The translations under genes and the position numbers were made by a program. A model generated the notes under the pieces. The model worked only from the letters and a program-made list of their open reading frames with translations. It was not told where the DNA came from and did not search any database. Shown here piece after piece: positions 8,753 through 17,321 of a stretch of DNA of 64,000 bases (position 1 is the first letter of the stretch; each line of letters begins with the position of its first letter). The DNA is taken from positions 112,845 to 176,844 of the forward strand of contig SVFC01000003.1 in the NCBI GenBank assembly GCA_015057035.1, in the 5' to 3' direction. Origin of the DNA: Lachnospiraceae bacterium. Lineage in GTDB: Bacteria; Bacillota; Clostridia; Lachnospirales; Lachnospiraceae.

Positions 8753-9952
8753 ATGTCAAATATGAATCAATATATGGAAACGGCAGAGAAGGCTCTGTTA
8801 CATACTTATAATCGTTTTCCAGTGGTTTTTGACCACGGAAAGGGTGTGTATCTCTATGATACAGAGGGAAAAGAATACTTGGATTTTGCAGCAGGAATTG
8901 CTGTAAACTCTTTGGGATATGGTGATGAAACCTATACCGATGCATTAAAGAATCAGGTGGATAAACTATTGCATATCTCCAATTTATATTATAGCGCTCC
9001 AACAGCAGAGGCGGCTTCAAAGCTCCTTGAAGTAAGTCAGATGGACAGAGTGTTTTTCACCAATAGCGGAACAGAAGCCATTGAAGGAGCCTTAAAGGCT
9101 GCCAGAAAGTATTCTTATAGCAAATACGGCACAGAACGTTATGAGATTATTGCTATGAATCATTCCTTCCATGGAAGAAGTATGGGGGCAGTATCCGTAA
9201 CTGGAAACGCCCATTATCGTGAACCTTTTGAGCCATTGATTGGCGGAGTGAAGTTCGCAGATTTTAACGATTTGGAATCTGTAAAAACAGCCATAACAGA
9301 TAAAACCTGTGCAATTCTTATGGAAACCGTACAGGGAGAAGGAGGAATCTATCCTGCAACGCCAGAGTTTTTATGTGGAGTGAAGGCGCTTTGCGAAGAA
9401 AAAGATATCCTTCTTATCTTGGATGAAATCCAGTGTGGAATGGGCCGTACAGGAGAAATGTTTGCGTGGCAGGGATACGGAGTAAAACCTGACATCTTAA
9501 CTTCTGCAAAAGCGTTAGGCTGTGGTGTTCCTGTAGGTGCTTTTCTCATGACAGAGAAGGTTGCGGAATATTCCCTTGCGCCTGGAGATCATGGAACTAC
9601 CTATGGTGGAAATCCATTTGTTGGAGCTGCGGTATCAGCAGTTTTGGATATCTATAAGGATAAGAATATCTTGACGCATGTGCAGGAAGTTGGTGCTTAT
9701 CTGGAAGAGAAACTGGATGCACTTGTAGAAAAATATGATTGTCTTACAACCAGAAGAGGAAAGGGCCTGATGCAGGGGGTGGTCACCACAATAAAACCAG
9801 GAACTGTATGTAGCAAGGCATTAGAAAAAGGACTGGTGATTATTTCTGCCGGATCTGACGTAATTCGTATAGTTCCACCTCTTGTGATTGAGAAAAAACA
9901 CGTGGATGAAATGATTTCTAAGTTAGAGGCAACAATTTCTGAAATAATCTAG
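8753..9952 (+). CDS. argD: Acetylornithine aminotransferase
   Basis: PLP-dependent class III transaminase converting N-acetylglutamate semialdehyde to N-acetylornithine. The cofactor-binding lysine is K253 in TSAKALG. The cofactor-contact blocks FTNSGTEA, NHSFHGR and LDEIQCGMGRTG are present. 399 residues, normal length. The upstream in-frame ATG at 8741 lacks a spaced RBS, whereas 8753 is preceded by TGGGAAA and gives the usual start. Last gene of the arginine operon. No enzyme removing the acetyl group (argJ or argE) is present in the window. Confidence 0.96.
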   Translation: MSNMNQYMETAEKALLHTYNRFPVVFDHGKGVYLYDTEGKEYLDFAAGIAVNSLGYGDETYTDALKNQVDKLLHISNLYYSAPTAEAASKLLEVSQMDRVFFTNSGTEAIEGALKAARKYSYSKYGTERYEIIAMNHSFHGRSMGAVSVTGNAHYREPFEPLIGGVKFADFNDLESVKTAITDKTCAILMETVQGEGGIYPATPEFLCGVKALCEEKDILLILDEIQCGMGRTGEMFAWQGYGVKPDILTSAKALGCGVPVGAFLMTEKVAEYSLAPGDHGTTYGGNPFVGAAVSAVLDIYKDKNILTHVQEVGAYLEEKLDALVEKYDCLTTRRGKGLMQGVVTTIKPGTVCSKALEKGLVIISAGSDVIRIVPPLVIEKKHVDEMISKLEATISEII

Positions 9953-9961
9953 TAATATATC

Positions 9962-9990
9962 TTGTAAAATCCGTAATATTTCGTTAAAAT
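9962..9990 (+). promoter_or_regulatory. Predicted promoter of the comEA operon
   Basis: TTGTAA (9962-9967), 17-bp spacer, TAAAAT (9985-9990). The predicted start near 9997 would place the hairpin at 10007-10028 at the very 5' end of the message. Confidence 0.45.
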
Positions 9991-10006
9991 AAATAACAGC
10001 ATTGAG

Positions 10007-10028
10007 ACTCCTTCCGCAAGGAAGGAGT
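10007..10028 (+). promoter_or_regulatory. Hairpin sequestering the comEA ribosome binding site
   Basis: ACTCCTTCC (10007-10015) pairs perfectly with GGAAGGAGT (10020-10028) around a GCAA tetraloop (GNRA class). The right arm contains the comEA Shine-Dalgarno AAGGAG (10022-10027), 8 nt before the ATG at 10036. AAATAAC (9991-9997) can further pair with GTTATTT (10029-10035), shutting the start region. It may also slow transcription leaving argD, but it has no proper T-run. Confidence 0.65.
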
Positions 10029-10035
10029 GTTATTT

Positions 10036-10674
10036 ATGGTTAAAAAACTTATTATTTGTGCACTAATATGTATGATGTCATTGGTAAATCTGGTAGCTTG
10101 TGGTAAGCAAACAGCAGAATTTGTGAATTCTTCTCATGCGACATCAGAAGATTCTGGAATGGAGACGGAATCTAAGATGTCGGAAATGGACATGACGGAG
10201 ACAGAGGAGCCTAAGACAATCTTTGTATATGTATGTGGTGCTGTGGTGTCACCAGGAGTTTATCCTATAAGCGAAGGAAGTCGGATTTGCGACCTTTTCC
10301 AGAGAGCAGGTGGCCTTACAGAAGATGCAGCCGGGGACTATTGGAACCAGGCCAGAGTACTGACAGACGGAGAGATGATTTACGTACCTACGGAAGAGGA
10401 AGCCAGGGAATATTCCAAAGAGGAATGGGATAGTGCTGCCAGTTCAGGAAATGCAAAGGATACATCAGGTGCAGACAGTAAAAAAATCAATATTAATACC
10501 GCATCCATGGAACAGCTTATGACCTTGCCGGGAATCGGGGAGTCCAAGGCTCGTGCGATTTTGTCCTACAGACAGGAAAAGGGAAAATTTACGTCTATTG
10601 AGGAACTAAAAGACATTCCGGGAATTAAGGATGGGGTATTTTCTAAAATCAAAGATTATTTAACGATTAACTGA
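10036..10674 (+). CDS. comEA: ComEA-like competence DNA-binding lipoprotein
   Basis: DNA receptor of the transformation machinery. A lipoprotein signal ends in LVAC (Cys22), followed by an acidic Ser/Thr-rich linker, an SLBB domain (FVYVCGAVVSPGVYPI, about residues 63-130) and a C-terminal helix-hairpin-helix pair (ININTASMEQLMTLPGIG and KDIPGIKDG). Classical ComEA is anchored by a transmembrane helix, whereas here a lipidated cysteine is predicted. A GTG at 10027 is in frame, but ATG 10036 has the correctly spaced AAGGAG. It heads a cluster of a two-component system, a GerMN lipoprotein and comEC. Confidence 0.9.
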   Translation: MVKKLIICALICMMSLVNLVACGKQTAEFVNSSHATSEDSGMETESKMSEMDMTETEEPKTIFVYVCGAVVSPGVYPISEGSRICDLFQRAGGLTEDAAGDYWNQARVLTDGEMIYVPTEEEAREYSKEEWDSAASSGNAKDTSGADSKKININTASMEQLMTLPGIGESKARAILSYRQEKGKFTSIEELKDIPGIKDGVFSKIKDYLTIN

Positions 10675-10682
10675 GGTGTGTA

Positions 10683-11375
10683 ATGGCAAAGAAAGTTCTT
10701 GTAGTGGATGATGAGAAACTTATTGTAAAGGGAATCCGTTTTAGTTTGGAGCAGGACGGAATGGAAGTAGACTGTGCTTACGATGGAGAAGAAGCCTACA
10801 ATATGGCAAAAGCAACAGAGTATGATATGATTCTACTGGATGTAATGCTTCCAAAGATGGATGGATTTGAAGTATGTCAGGCGATACGAGAATTTTCGGA
10901 TATGCCAATTGTGATGTTAACTGCAAAAGGCGATGATATGGATAAGATTCTGGGCTTGGATTATGGCGCAGATGATTATATTACGAAACCTTTTAATATT
11001 TTAGAAGTAAAGGCTCGCATTAAGGCAATTATGCGTAGAACTTCTGGTGGAAGAAGGGCAGAGGTTTCCGAAACCATTATTGAAAAGGGAGATTTGAAGC
11101 TGGACTGTGACAGCAATCGTCTGTATATCAAGGGAGAAGAGGTTAACCTTACAGGCAAAGAATTTGAACTGTTAGAACTTCTTGTGAAGAATGAGAATAA
11201 GGTATATAGTCGTGAGCAGCTCTTGGAAAATGTCTGGGGCAAGGATTATCCAGGAGATGTTCGTACAGTAGACGTACATGTTCGTCGATTGAGAGAAAAG
11301 ATTGAGAAAAATCCTAGTGAGCCAAGATACGTTCACACCAAGTGGGGCGTAGGGTATTATTATATTCAGAAGTAA
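10683..11375 (+). CDS. OmpR/PhoB-type response regulator
   Basis: Receiver domain (residues 1-115) with acidic pocket Asp9/Asp10 and phospho-acceptor Asp53 in LLDVMLP, then a winged-helix DNA-binding domain (about 130-228) with the usual NLTGKEFELLELL start. 230 residues. The cognate histidine kinase follows after 15 bp. Targets are unknown. Position between comEA and comEC makes control of cell-envelope or competence genes plausible. Confidence 0.95.
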   Translation: MAKKVLVVDDEKLIVKGIRFSLEQDGMEVDCAYDGEEAYNMAKATEYDMILLDVMLPKMDGFEVCQAIREFSDMPIVMLTAKGDDMDKILGLDYGADDYITKPFNILEVKARIKAIMRRTSGGRRAEVSETIIEKGDLKLDCDSNRLYIKGEEVNLTGKEFELLELLVKNENKVYSREQLLENVWGKDYPGDVRTVDVHVRRLREKIEKNPSEPRYVHTKWGVGYYYIQK

Positions 11376-11390
11376 CAAAGGGGTAGTTCC

Positions 11391-12839
11391 ATGCACAAAA
11401 ATGCAGGATTAATTCCATTTTTGAAAAGTTTACAATTTCGTCTCATATTAAGCATTATTTTGATGGCGGTTTTGCCAACCTGTATTGTGGCAGCCACAAT
11501 CTTATCTTCCTATGAGGCACGAGCGTTATCTATTCGTGAGAGCGAAGTCAAAAGCCAGACCAAGATTCTTGCAAACCAGATTGCGGCCAGTGAATTTATG
11601 AGTGGCAGTAATTCCACATCTGATACAGTACAAACGCAGATTGGAATGCTGACTACTATTTATGATGGGCGCATTCTGATTGTGGACGCCAATCTTCGAG
11701 TAATGTATGACACTTACCATATGGATGAGGGGAAGACCATCATCTCAGAAGAAGTGGTCCGAGGAATGAAGGGAGAAGAGTTCACCACCTATGATGCAGA
11801 GAATCTGTATATTGAGCTGGCAGTTCCAATTATTAATCCAACAGATGCAACCAATACCATTGTGGGAGTACTTGTTACCAGTGTTTCCACAAATAATATT
11901 CAGTTGAATGCCAGCTATTTGCAGCAGATTACAAACATTATTGTGGTGCTTGTAATTACTGCCATTGGTTTCTTTGGCGTACTTTTATCTATCAGACTTG
12001 TGACACCATTTAAGAAATTGTCAGATGGAATTGCTGCGGTACAGAGTGGACATATAGATGGAGAATTGATGGTCAAAGACTATACAGAAACCATTCTTAT
12101 CTGTGAGCGATTCAATGAGATGATGAGTAAGATGAAGACCATGGACGAATCCCGCCAGGAATTCGTATCAAACGTGTCTCATGAATTAAAGACTCCATTG
12201 ACCTCTATGAAGGTTTTGGCGGATTCTATCAATAGTATGCAGGGAGCGCCTTTGGAATTGTATCAGGAATTCATGTCTGATATCACCAACGAAATCGAGC
12301 GCGAGACCAAGATTATCAACGACTTATTATCTCTGGTAAAAATGGATAAAACTGCTTCTGCTCTTAACGTATCTCTGGTTCATATGAACGATTTGATAGA
12401 ACAGATTATGAAACGTTTACAACCGATTGCAGACCAGCAGAAGGTGCGACTGGTTATGGAGAGTTTCCGTCCGGTGTCAGCAGAAGTGGATGAGGTTAAG
12501 ATTACCCTTGCCATTACCAATTTAATTGAAAATGCCATCAAGTATAATAAAAACAATGGCGAAGGCTGGGTGCATGTATCCTTAAATGCTGACCACAAGT
12601 ATTTTTATGTCAAGGTAGAAGACAATGGTATGGGTATGCCAGAAGAGTCTCTGGAGCACATCTATGAGAGATTTTATCGTGTGGATAAGTCACACTCCAG
12701 AGAGATTGGTGGAACTGGACTTGGACTTGCGATTACCAGAAATGCTATTTCTATGCACAAAGGGGCCATTAAGGTTCATAGTGAATTGAACGAAGGAACC
12801 ACCTTTGATGTCCGAATTCCACTGAACTATATTGTTTAA
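11391..12839 (+). CDS. Sensor histidine kinase
   Basis: Membrane kinase partner of the response regulator just upstream. TM1 (about 14-36), an extracellular sensor of about 140 residues, TM2 (about 182-206), a HAMP segment, HisKA dimerisation domain with phospho-His264 in NVSHELKTPL, and an HATPase domain with N-box NLIENAIKYN, G1 DNGMGMP and G2 GGTGLGLA. The architecture resembles PhoR/WalK-type kinases without a clear PAS domain. The signal is unknown. Confidence 0.95.
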   Translation: MHKNAGLIPFLKSLQFRLILSIILMAVLPTCIVAATILSSYEARALSIRESEVKSQTKILANQIAASEFMSGSNSTSDTVQTQIGMLTTIYDGRILIVDANLRVMYDTYHMDEGKTIISEEVVRGMKGEEFTTYDAENLYIELAVPIINPTDATNTIVGVLVTSVSTNNIQLNASYLQQITNIIVVLVITAIGFFGVLLSIRLVTPFKKLSDGIAAVQSGHIDGELMVKDYTETILICERFNEMMSKMKTMDESRQEFVSNVSHELKTPLTSMKVLADSINSMQGAPLELYQEFMSDITNEIERETKIINDLLSLVKMDKTASALNVSLVHMNDLIEQIMKRLQPIADQQKVRLVMESFRPVSAEVDEVKITLAITNLIENAIKYNKNNGEGWVHVSLNADHKYFYVKVEDNGMGMPEESLEHIYERFYRVDKSHSREIGGTGLGLAITRNAISMHKGAIKVHSELNEGTTFDVRIPLNYIV

Positions 12840-12848
12840 GGAGAGCTT

Positions 12849-13784
12849 ATGAATAAAAGGATTCTGTGCCTGCTTCTTTCTGTTTTCATGGTATGTACCC
12901 TTGTAGGGTGTGATGATGAAGAAAGAAAGCCAGGCGAATATCAGATTTTTTATTTGAATAGAGAAGTAACCAAGGTGCAACCAGAAGATTACGACAGTAC
13001 AGGGGCAGAAGGGGAATCATTAGTAAAAGAATTGCTAGAAAGACTTGCTACAGCGCCAGATTCTTCAAAACTTCGCCAAACTATCCCAAGTGATGTTAAG
13101 GTGAATGGAGTCAAAACGGAAGGGGCATATATTACCATTGACTTTAGTCAGAGTTATAAGAATATGTCCGTGACAGAAGAAGTTTTGGTGAGGGCCGCCA
13201 TTGTCAAGACTTTGTTGCAGATAGAGAATTACTCATTAGTTTCGTTTACTATTGAAGCAGAACCTCTTCGTAGTGCTGATGGTATACTGATTGGAAATAT
13301 GACATTGGACAGCTTTGTAGAAAATCCTGGAGCTCAGATTAATGCCAGTACACAAAGCACCATAAAACTGTATTTTTCCAGTGCAGATGGGACAAGCCTT
13401 ATGGAGGAAACCCGTGTAGTGACACACAGTACTAGTGTTTCTATGGAAAAACTGGTAATGGAACAGTTGATTGATGGTCCAAATCTGTCTAAATGTAAAG
13501 CCACAATTCCATCAGCTACAAAACTGATTAACGTGTTGGTTATAGATGGGGTGTGTTATGTGAATGTAGACCGGTCCTTCCAGAACCAGGATCAGGAGAT
13601 TAAGGAAGAGATTGTTCTATATTCCATTGTGAATTCTCTTACAGAGCTTCCTGGTGTCAATAAGGTGCAATTGTCTATCAATGGGGATACCAAGGGCTTT
13701 TGGAGATACACTTATGAGTTGTCCAAAATGTATGAAAAAAATTTAGATTTATTATATTCCGAATCAACGGAAGGAGTGCAATGA
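12849..13784 (+). CDS. GerMN-domain lipoprotein
   Basis: Lipoprotein signal with LVGC (Cys21), then two repeated GerMN (sporulation/germination) modules: roughly residues 45-145 around TYITIDFSQSYKN-like strands, and 170-290 around VCYVNVDRSF. GerM-type proteins work at the cell surface in sporulation and spore germination, and related lipoproteins accompany two-component systems. The next gene, comEC, overlaps it by 4 bp (ATGA), indicating translational coupling. Confidence 0.85.
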   Translation: MNKRILCLLLSVFMVCTLVGCDDEERKPGEYQIFYLNREVTKVQPEDYDSTGAEGESLVKELLERLATAPDSSKLRQTIPSDVKVNGVKTEGAYITIDFSQSYKNMSVTEEVLVRAAIVKTLLQIENYSLVSFTIEAEPLRSADGILIGNMTLDSFVENPGAQINASTQSTIKLYFSSADGTSLMEETRVVTHSTSVSMEKLVMEQLIDGPNLSKCKATIPSATKLINVLVIDGVCYVNVDRSFQNQDQEIKEEIVLYSIVNSLTELPGVNKVQLSINGDTKGFWRYTYELSKMYEKNLDLLYSESTEGVQ

Positions 13785-16159
13785 GAAAAAGACCGCTATT
13801 TTTAGGCGCAGTGGTCTTTTTGACAGGTCTCGTATGCTGTCGTTACCAGAGATATGAACTGTTGGCAGTGTTATCTGTCTGGTTGTTGTATGAATTGATT
13901 TGTGGCAGGAAAAACAAGAAGAAAATGCTTATGGCAGGAAGGTGCGTACTGCTTCTTTCTGCCTTTTTTCTAGGTTTTTTCCATATGGAAACAGAGATGG
14001 CATTTCGAGACGCCTATATGTCAAAAATGAAAGACGGTGAAACAGTAACCGTCTGGGGAGAAGTAATCAAAAAGGAATGGAAAGAAGTAAGTCTTAGCTA
14101 TTCCATCTATTTATCTGATTGTTATATCAGTCTAAAAGGAGAGACGATGCCGTGCAATGATGTAATCGTCTACTCGTCAAAGCATCAATTTGAAATTGGT
14201 GATATCCACAAAATAACGGGAGAATTGCATATCTTCGACAGAGCAAGAAACGAAGGGGGTTTTGATAGTTTTATTTACTATCAGAGCCTTAAAATGGATT
14301 TTGCTGTTTACGAGAAAGAGAGTCATCGTATGGCAAAAGGGGATGACTGGATGAAAACTGCCATTCTGTCCTTGAAAAATCAGATTAAGCAGACATTTGA
14401 TAATCATACTACTGAGAGAACCGCAGGTTTTTTGTCTGGAATGCTTCTGGGGGATAAAAGCAATCTGGAGAAAGATTTAAAAAACCTGTTTACAGACGGA
14501 GGACTGGCTCATATTCTGGCTATTTCCGGATTGCATGTGTCCATTATAGGCAGGGGCTTTTATAGCAACCTTCGAAAACGAGGAGTCGGGTTTGCTCTGG
14601 CAGGATTATTCGGCGGATTGTTGTTGATTGCATATTGTTTCATGGTGGGGAATGGAATGTCAGCGGTGCGTGCTGTTGGAATGATGCTGATTTTCTTCAC
14701 GGGACAGATTCTGGGGCGCAGTTACGATATGTTGAATTCTCTTGGGGCAATGGTGTTAGTTTTGCTGTGGGAGAATCCGTTTCTACTGGAATATTCAGGG
14801 TTCTGGTTCTCGGTATCTGCCTTAGTCGGCGTGGGATTTGTGGGAAGCATCTGGGGAAAGTTTGGCATGAGTGTAGGCATTACCCTTACAACCCTTCCAC
14901 TGGTGGCATTGGGATATTACGAGATTCCTTTGTATTCGCCACTTACCAATTTTCTCTTATTGCCATTACTGACACCAATTTTTATATTTGCGCTGGCAGG
15001 TGGTGTAATAGGAAGTGTTATGGGAGAAAGTGTTCCATGGTTGATAGATATGCTATTGTATCCATGTCAGTTAGGACTGGAGTTCTACGAATTGGTATGT
15101 GGTTTTATAGGAGAATTTCCATTTGCAACGATTATCACAGGAAAGCCTTCTGTGGGAGTGGTGGTTGTGTACTATGGTATTTTACTAGGGGGAACCTATT
15201 ATATAAAAACGCATTATACTTTTGAGCAGAAAGTGAAGAGAAGGGTCACCAAAAAGATAAATGGGCAAGGATACCTGCTAGGAGCTACAATGGCAATGAC
15301 TTGCCTGATTCTTATCATTTATCCCAAACCCCAGCCTAAGGAAATCACCTTTCTAGACGTGGGACAGGGGGATGGCATTTACATAAGCACGGGGGAAGGA
15401 ACGAACTTCTTTATTGATGGTGGAAGTGCTTTTTCTGATAGTTTGGGAGAATATACAATTTTGCCATTTTTAAAGAGCAGGGGAATTGCAAAAGTGGACT
15501 ACTGGTTTGTCTCGCATGCGGATAAGGATCACATTTCGGGATTGCTAGAAGTGCTGGAAAGTGGATATGCAGTAGAATATATTGTTGTGTCACAGTTTGC
15601 TCCGAAGGACGAGAAAATGTCAGAAATATTATTGGCCGCAGAAGGCAATGGAACGGAAGTTTTATTTATGGAGGCAGGAGATCTCATTCAAACGGATGGG
15701 GTTTCCATGAGATGCATTTATCCTGGGAGAAAAGACGTCTCAGACATTCCAGAATTAGCAGAAGATCGTAATGAAGGTTCATTAGTATTGGAGTTACATT
15801 TTGAGAAATTTGGAGAGGTTCAGGACTTCTATGGCTTTTTCTCAGGAGACATCTCCAGTGAGGTGGAAGAGGTCTTGCTTAGTCAAAATCGTCTATCGAA
15901 AGTGTGGCTATACAAGGCGGCACATCATGGTTCTAAGTACTCCAATTCTATGGAATTACTAGAAGTGATTTCACCAGAAGTGGCAGTAATCTCTTGCAGC
16001 AAAAACAATCGTTACGGACACCCAGGGCCAGAGGTGATAGAAAACTTAAAGACCGTTGATGCAGATATCTATTACACTATGGATGTGGGGCAGGTGACGT
16101 TGCGGGAGAAGGATGAAAAGATTGAAATTATATCGGTTGTCACCACCCCAAACTTTTGA
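13781..16159 (+). CDS. comEC: ComEC/Rec2 DNA-uptake channel
   Basis: Inner-membrane channel moving single-stranded DNA into the cytoplasm during transformation. 792 residues: N-terminal membrane segments plus a DUF4131-like domain, a central multi-pass Competence domain (around LAHILAISGLHVS), and a C-terminal metallo-beta-lactamase-like domain starting near FLDVGQGDG. The metal-site motif HADKDH is at 579-584, varied from the usual HxDxDH only at neutral positions. It overlaps the GerMN gene by 4 bp and has AAGGAG 4 nt before its ATG. Together with comEA this suggests a DNA-uptake system. The pilus genes are not in the window. Confidence 0.95.
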   Translation: MRKRPLFLGAVVFLTGLVCCRYQRYELLAVLSVWLLYELICGRKNKKKMLMAGRCVLLLSAFFLGFFHMETEMAFRDAYMSKMKDGETVTVWGEVIKKEWKEVSLSYSIYLSDCYISLKGETMPCNDVIVYSSKHQFEIGDIHKITGELHIFDRARNEGGFDSFIYYQSLKMDFAVYEKESHRMAKGDDWMKTAILSLKNQIKQTFDNHTTERTAGFLSGMLLGDKSNLEKDLKNLFTDGGLAHILAISGLHVSIIGRGFYSNLRKRGVGFALAGLFGGLLLIAYCFMVGNGMSAVRAVGMMLIFFTGQILGRSYDMLNSLGAMVLVLLWENPFLLEYSGFWFSVSALVGVGFVGSIWGKFGMSVGITLTTLPLVALGYYEIPLYSPLTNFLLLPLLTPIFIFALAGGVIGSVMGESVPWLIDMLLYPCQLGLEFYELVCGFIGEFPFATIITGKPSVGVVVVYYGILLGGTYYIKTHYTFEQKVKRRVTKKINGQGYLLGATMAMTCLILIIYPKPQPKEITFLDVGQGDGIYISTGEGTNFFIDGGSAFSDSLGEYTILPFLKSRGIAKVDYWFVSHADKDHISGLLEVLESGYAVEYIVVSQFAPKDEKMSEILLAAEGNGTEVLFMEAGDLIQTDGVSMRCIYPGRKDVSDIPELAEDRNEGSLVLELHFEKFGEVQDFYGFFSGDISSEVEEVLLSQNRLSKVWLYKAAHHGSKYSNSMELLEVISPEVAVISCSKNNRYGHPGPEVIENLKTVDADIYYTMDVGQVTLREKDEKIEIISVVTTPNF

Positions 16160-16165
16160 TACAAT
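16137..16165 (+). promoter_or_regulatory. Predicted holA promoter implying a leaderless message
   Basis: TTGTCA (16137-16142), 17-bp spacer, TACAAT (16160-16165). The expected start 7 nt downstream is 16172, the A of the holA ATG. No Shine-Dalgarno sequence is visible before that ATG. Confidence 0.45.
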
Positions 16166-16171
16166 GAGCAT

Positions 16172-17158
16172 ATGAAAACGATAGACAACGACATCAAATT
16201 TGGACAACTGAAAAAAGTATATTTGCTCTATGGTGAGGAACGATATCTGGTAAAACAGTATAGAGACAAGCTTAAGAAAGCATTGGCGGACCCAGACGAT
16301 ACTATGAATTTTTCTTCTTTTGAGGGAGAAGATATTAACGTAAAAGAAATCATTGATTTGGCGGAAACTCTCCCATTTTTCGCAGAGAGAAGAGTCATTT
16401 TTATTGAGAATAGCAAGCTCTTCAAAAAAGGCGGAGATGAACTGGGGGAATATCTGGAAAACTTACCGGAAACCACGTATTTTGTCTTTGTTGAGGAAGA
16501 GATAGATAAGCGTTCCAAGTTATACAAAGAAGCAACCAAGCAGGGAAATGCTGTGGAATTTGTCACCCAGACCGACGAGACGCTGATGAAGTGGATTGGT
16601 GGACGAATCAGCAAAGAGGGTAAGAACATTACTCAGGCTGCATATCGAGCATTTATTGCAAAAACTGGAACAGATATGCAGAACATCGAGAAAGAGCTCG
16701 AAAAACTCATCTGTTACTGTATGGACAAGGAAGTAATCGAGCCAGAGGATGTGGAGGCAATTACCACAGAACAGATTAGCAATAAAGTCTTTGATATGGT
16801 AGATGCCATTGCCAGCCACAAACAGAAACAGGCGATGGATTTGTATTACGATTTGCTCGCTCTTAGAGAAGCGCCAATGAGAATTCTTTTCCTGATTACC
16901 AGACAGTTTCAGACGCTTCTTACTGTGAAGGTTATGACACCACAGGGCTTCAGTAACAAGGACATTGCAGCCAAGGCGGGATGTCCAGAATGGGTAGTGC
17001 GCAAATACCAGGGACAGGCCAAGGCGTTCTCCTTGGATCAGATTAAGCAAGCCATTTCAGACGGTGTAGAATATGAGGAAGCAGTAAAAACTGGCCATAT
17101 GAACGACCAGATGGCAGTAGAGCTGTTTATTGTGCAGTATAGCAAGGGGCAGGAGTAA
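16172..17158 (+). CDS. holA: DNA polymerase III, delta subunit
   Basis: Clamp-loader subunit that opens the beta sliding clamp during replication. 328 residues with the family N-terminal block KVYLLYGEERYLV, a degenerate AAA+ core lacking a full Walker A, and the helical collar domain at the C-terminus (APMRILFLITRQFQTLL). It lies 12 bp after comEC, a common comEC-holA arrangement in Bacillota. The ATG has no recognisable RBS, while a promoter-like sequence ends 6 nt before it, so translation may be leaderless or depend on coupling to comEC. Confidence 0.93.
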   Translation: MKTIDNDIKFGQLKKVYLLYGEERYLVKQYRDKLKKALADPDDTMNFSSFEGEDINVKEIIDLAETLPFFAERRVIFIENSKLFKKGGDELGEYLENLPETTYFVFVEEEIDKRSKLYKEATKQGNAVEFVTQTDETLMKWIGGRISKEGKNITQAAYRAFIAKTGTDMQNIEKELEKLICYCMDKEVIEPEDVEAITTEQISNKVFDMVDAIASHKQKQAMDLYYDLLALREAPMRILFLITRQFQTLLTVKVMTPQGFSNKDIAAKAGCPEWVVRKYQGQAKAFSLDQIKQAISDGVEYEEAVKTGHMNDQMAVELFIVQYSKGQE

Positions 17159-17188
17159 AACAAAACAGATTTTTGGCATTTTGTTAAA

Positions 17189-17218
17189 TTGACAAATGTG
17201 CGAATATTATGATATCTT
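17189..17218 (+). promoter_or_regulatory. Predicted promoter of the ABC/YgbA/YbaN operon
   Basis: TTGACA (17189-17194), 18-bp spacer, TATCTT (17213-17218). The start would fall near 17225, right at the beginning of the palindromic operator array. Confidence 0.5.
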
Positions 17219-17225
17219 ATATTAG

Positions 17226-17300
17226 GTTAGCAACCACTAACTAGGGTTAATGGTTGCTAATTTTATAAATGTGAGTTAGTTGACACTAACGGATGTTAGT
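17226..17300. promoter_or_regulatory. Phased operator array of seven alternating half-sites
   Basis: Half-sites related to GTTAGT / ACTAAC alternate in orientation every 10 bp: 17226 GTTAGC, 17236 ACTAAC, 17246 GTTAAT, 17256 GCTAAT, then after a gap 17275 GTTAGT, 17285 ACTAAC, 17295 GTTAGT. The first four also build a 15-bp inverted repeat (17227-17241 with 17246-17260, one mismatch) followed by TTTT. The arrangement fits a dimeric repressor of MarR or TetR type binding cooperatively just downstream of the promoter. No such regulator gene lies next to it. Confidence 0.65.
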
Positions 17301-17321
17301 GGTGTATAAGAGGTATTCATT

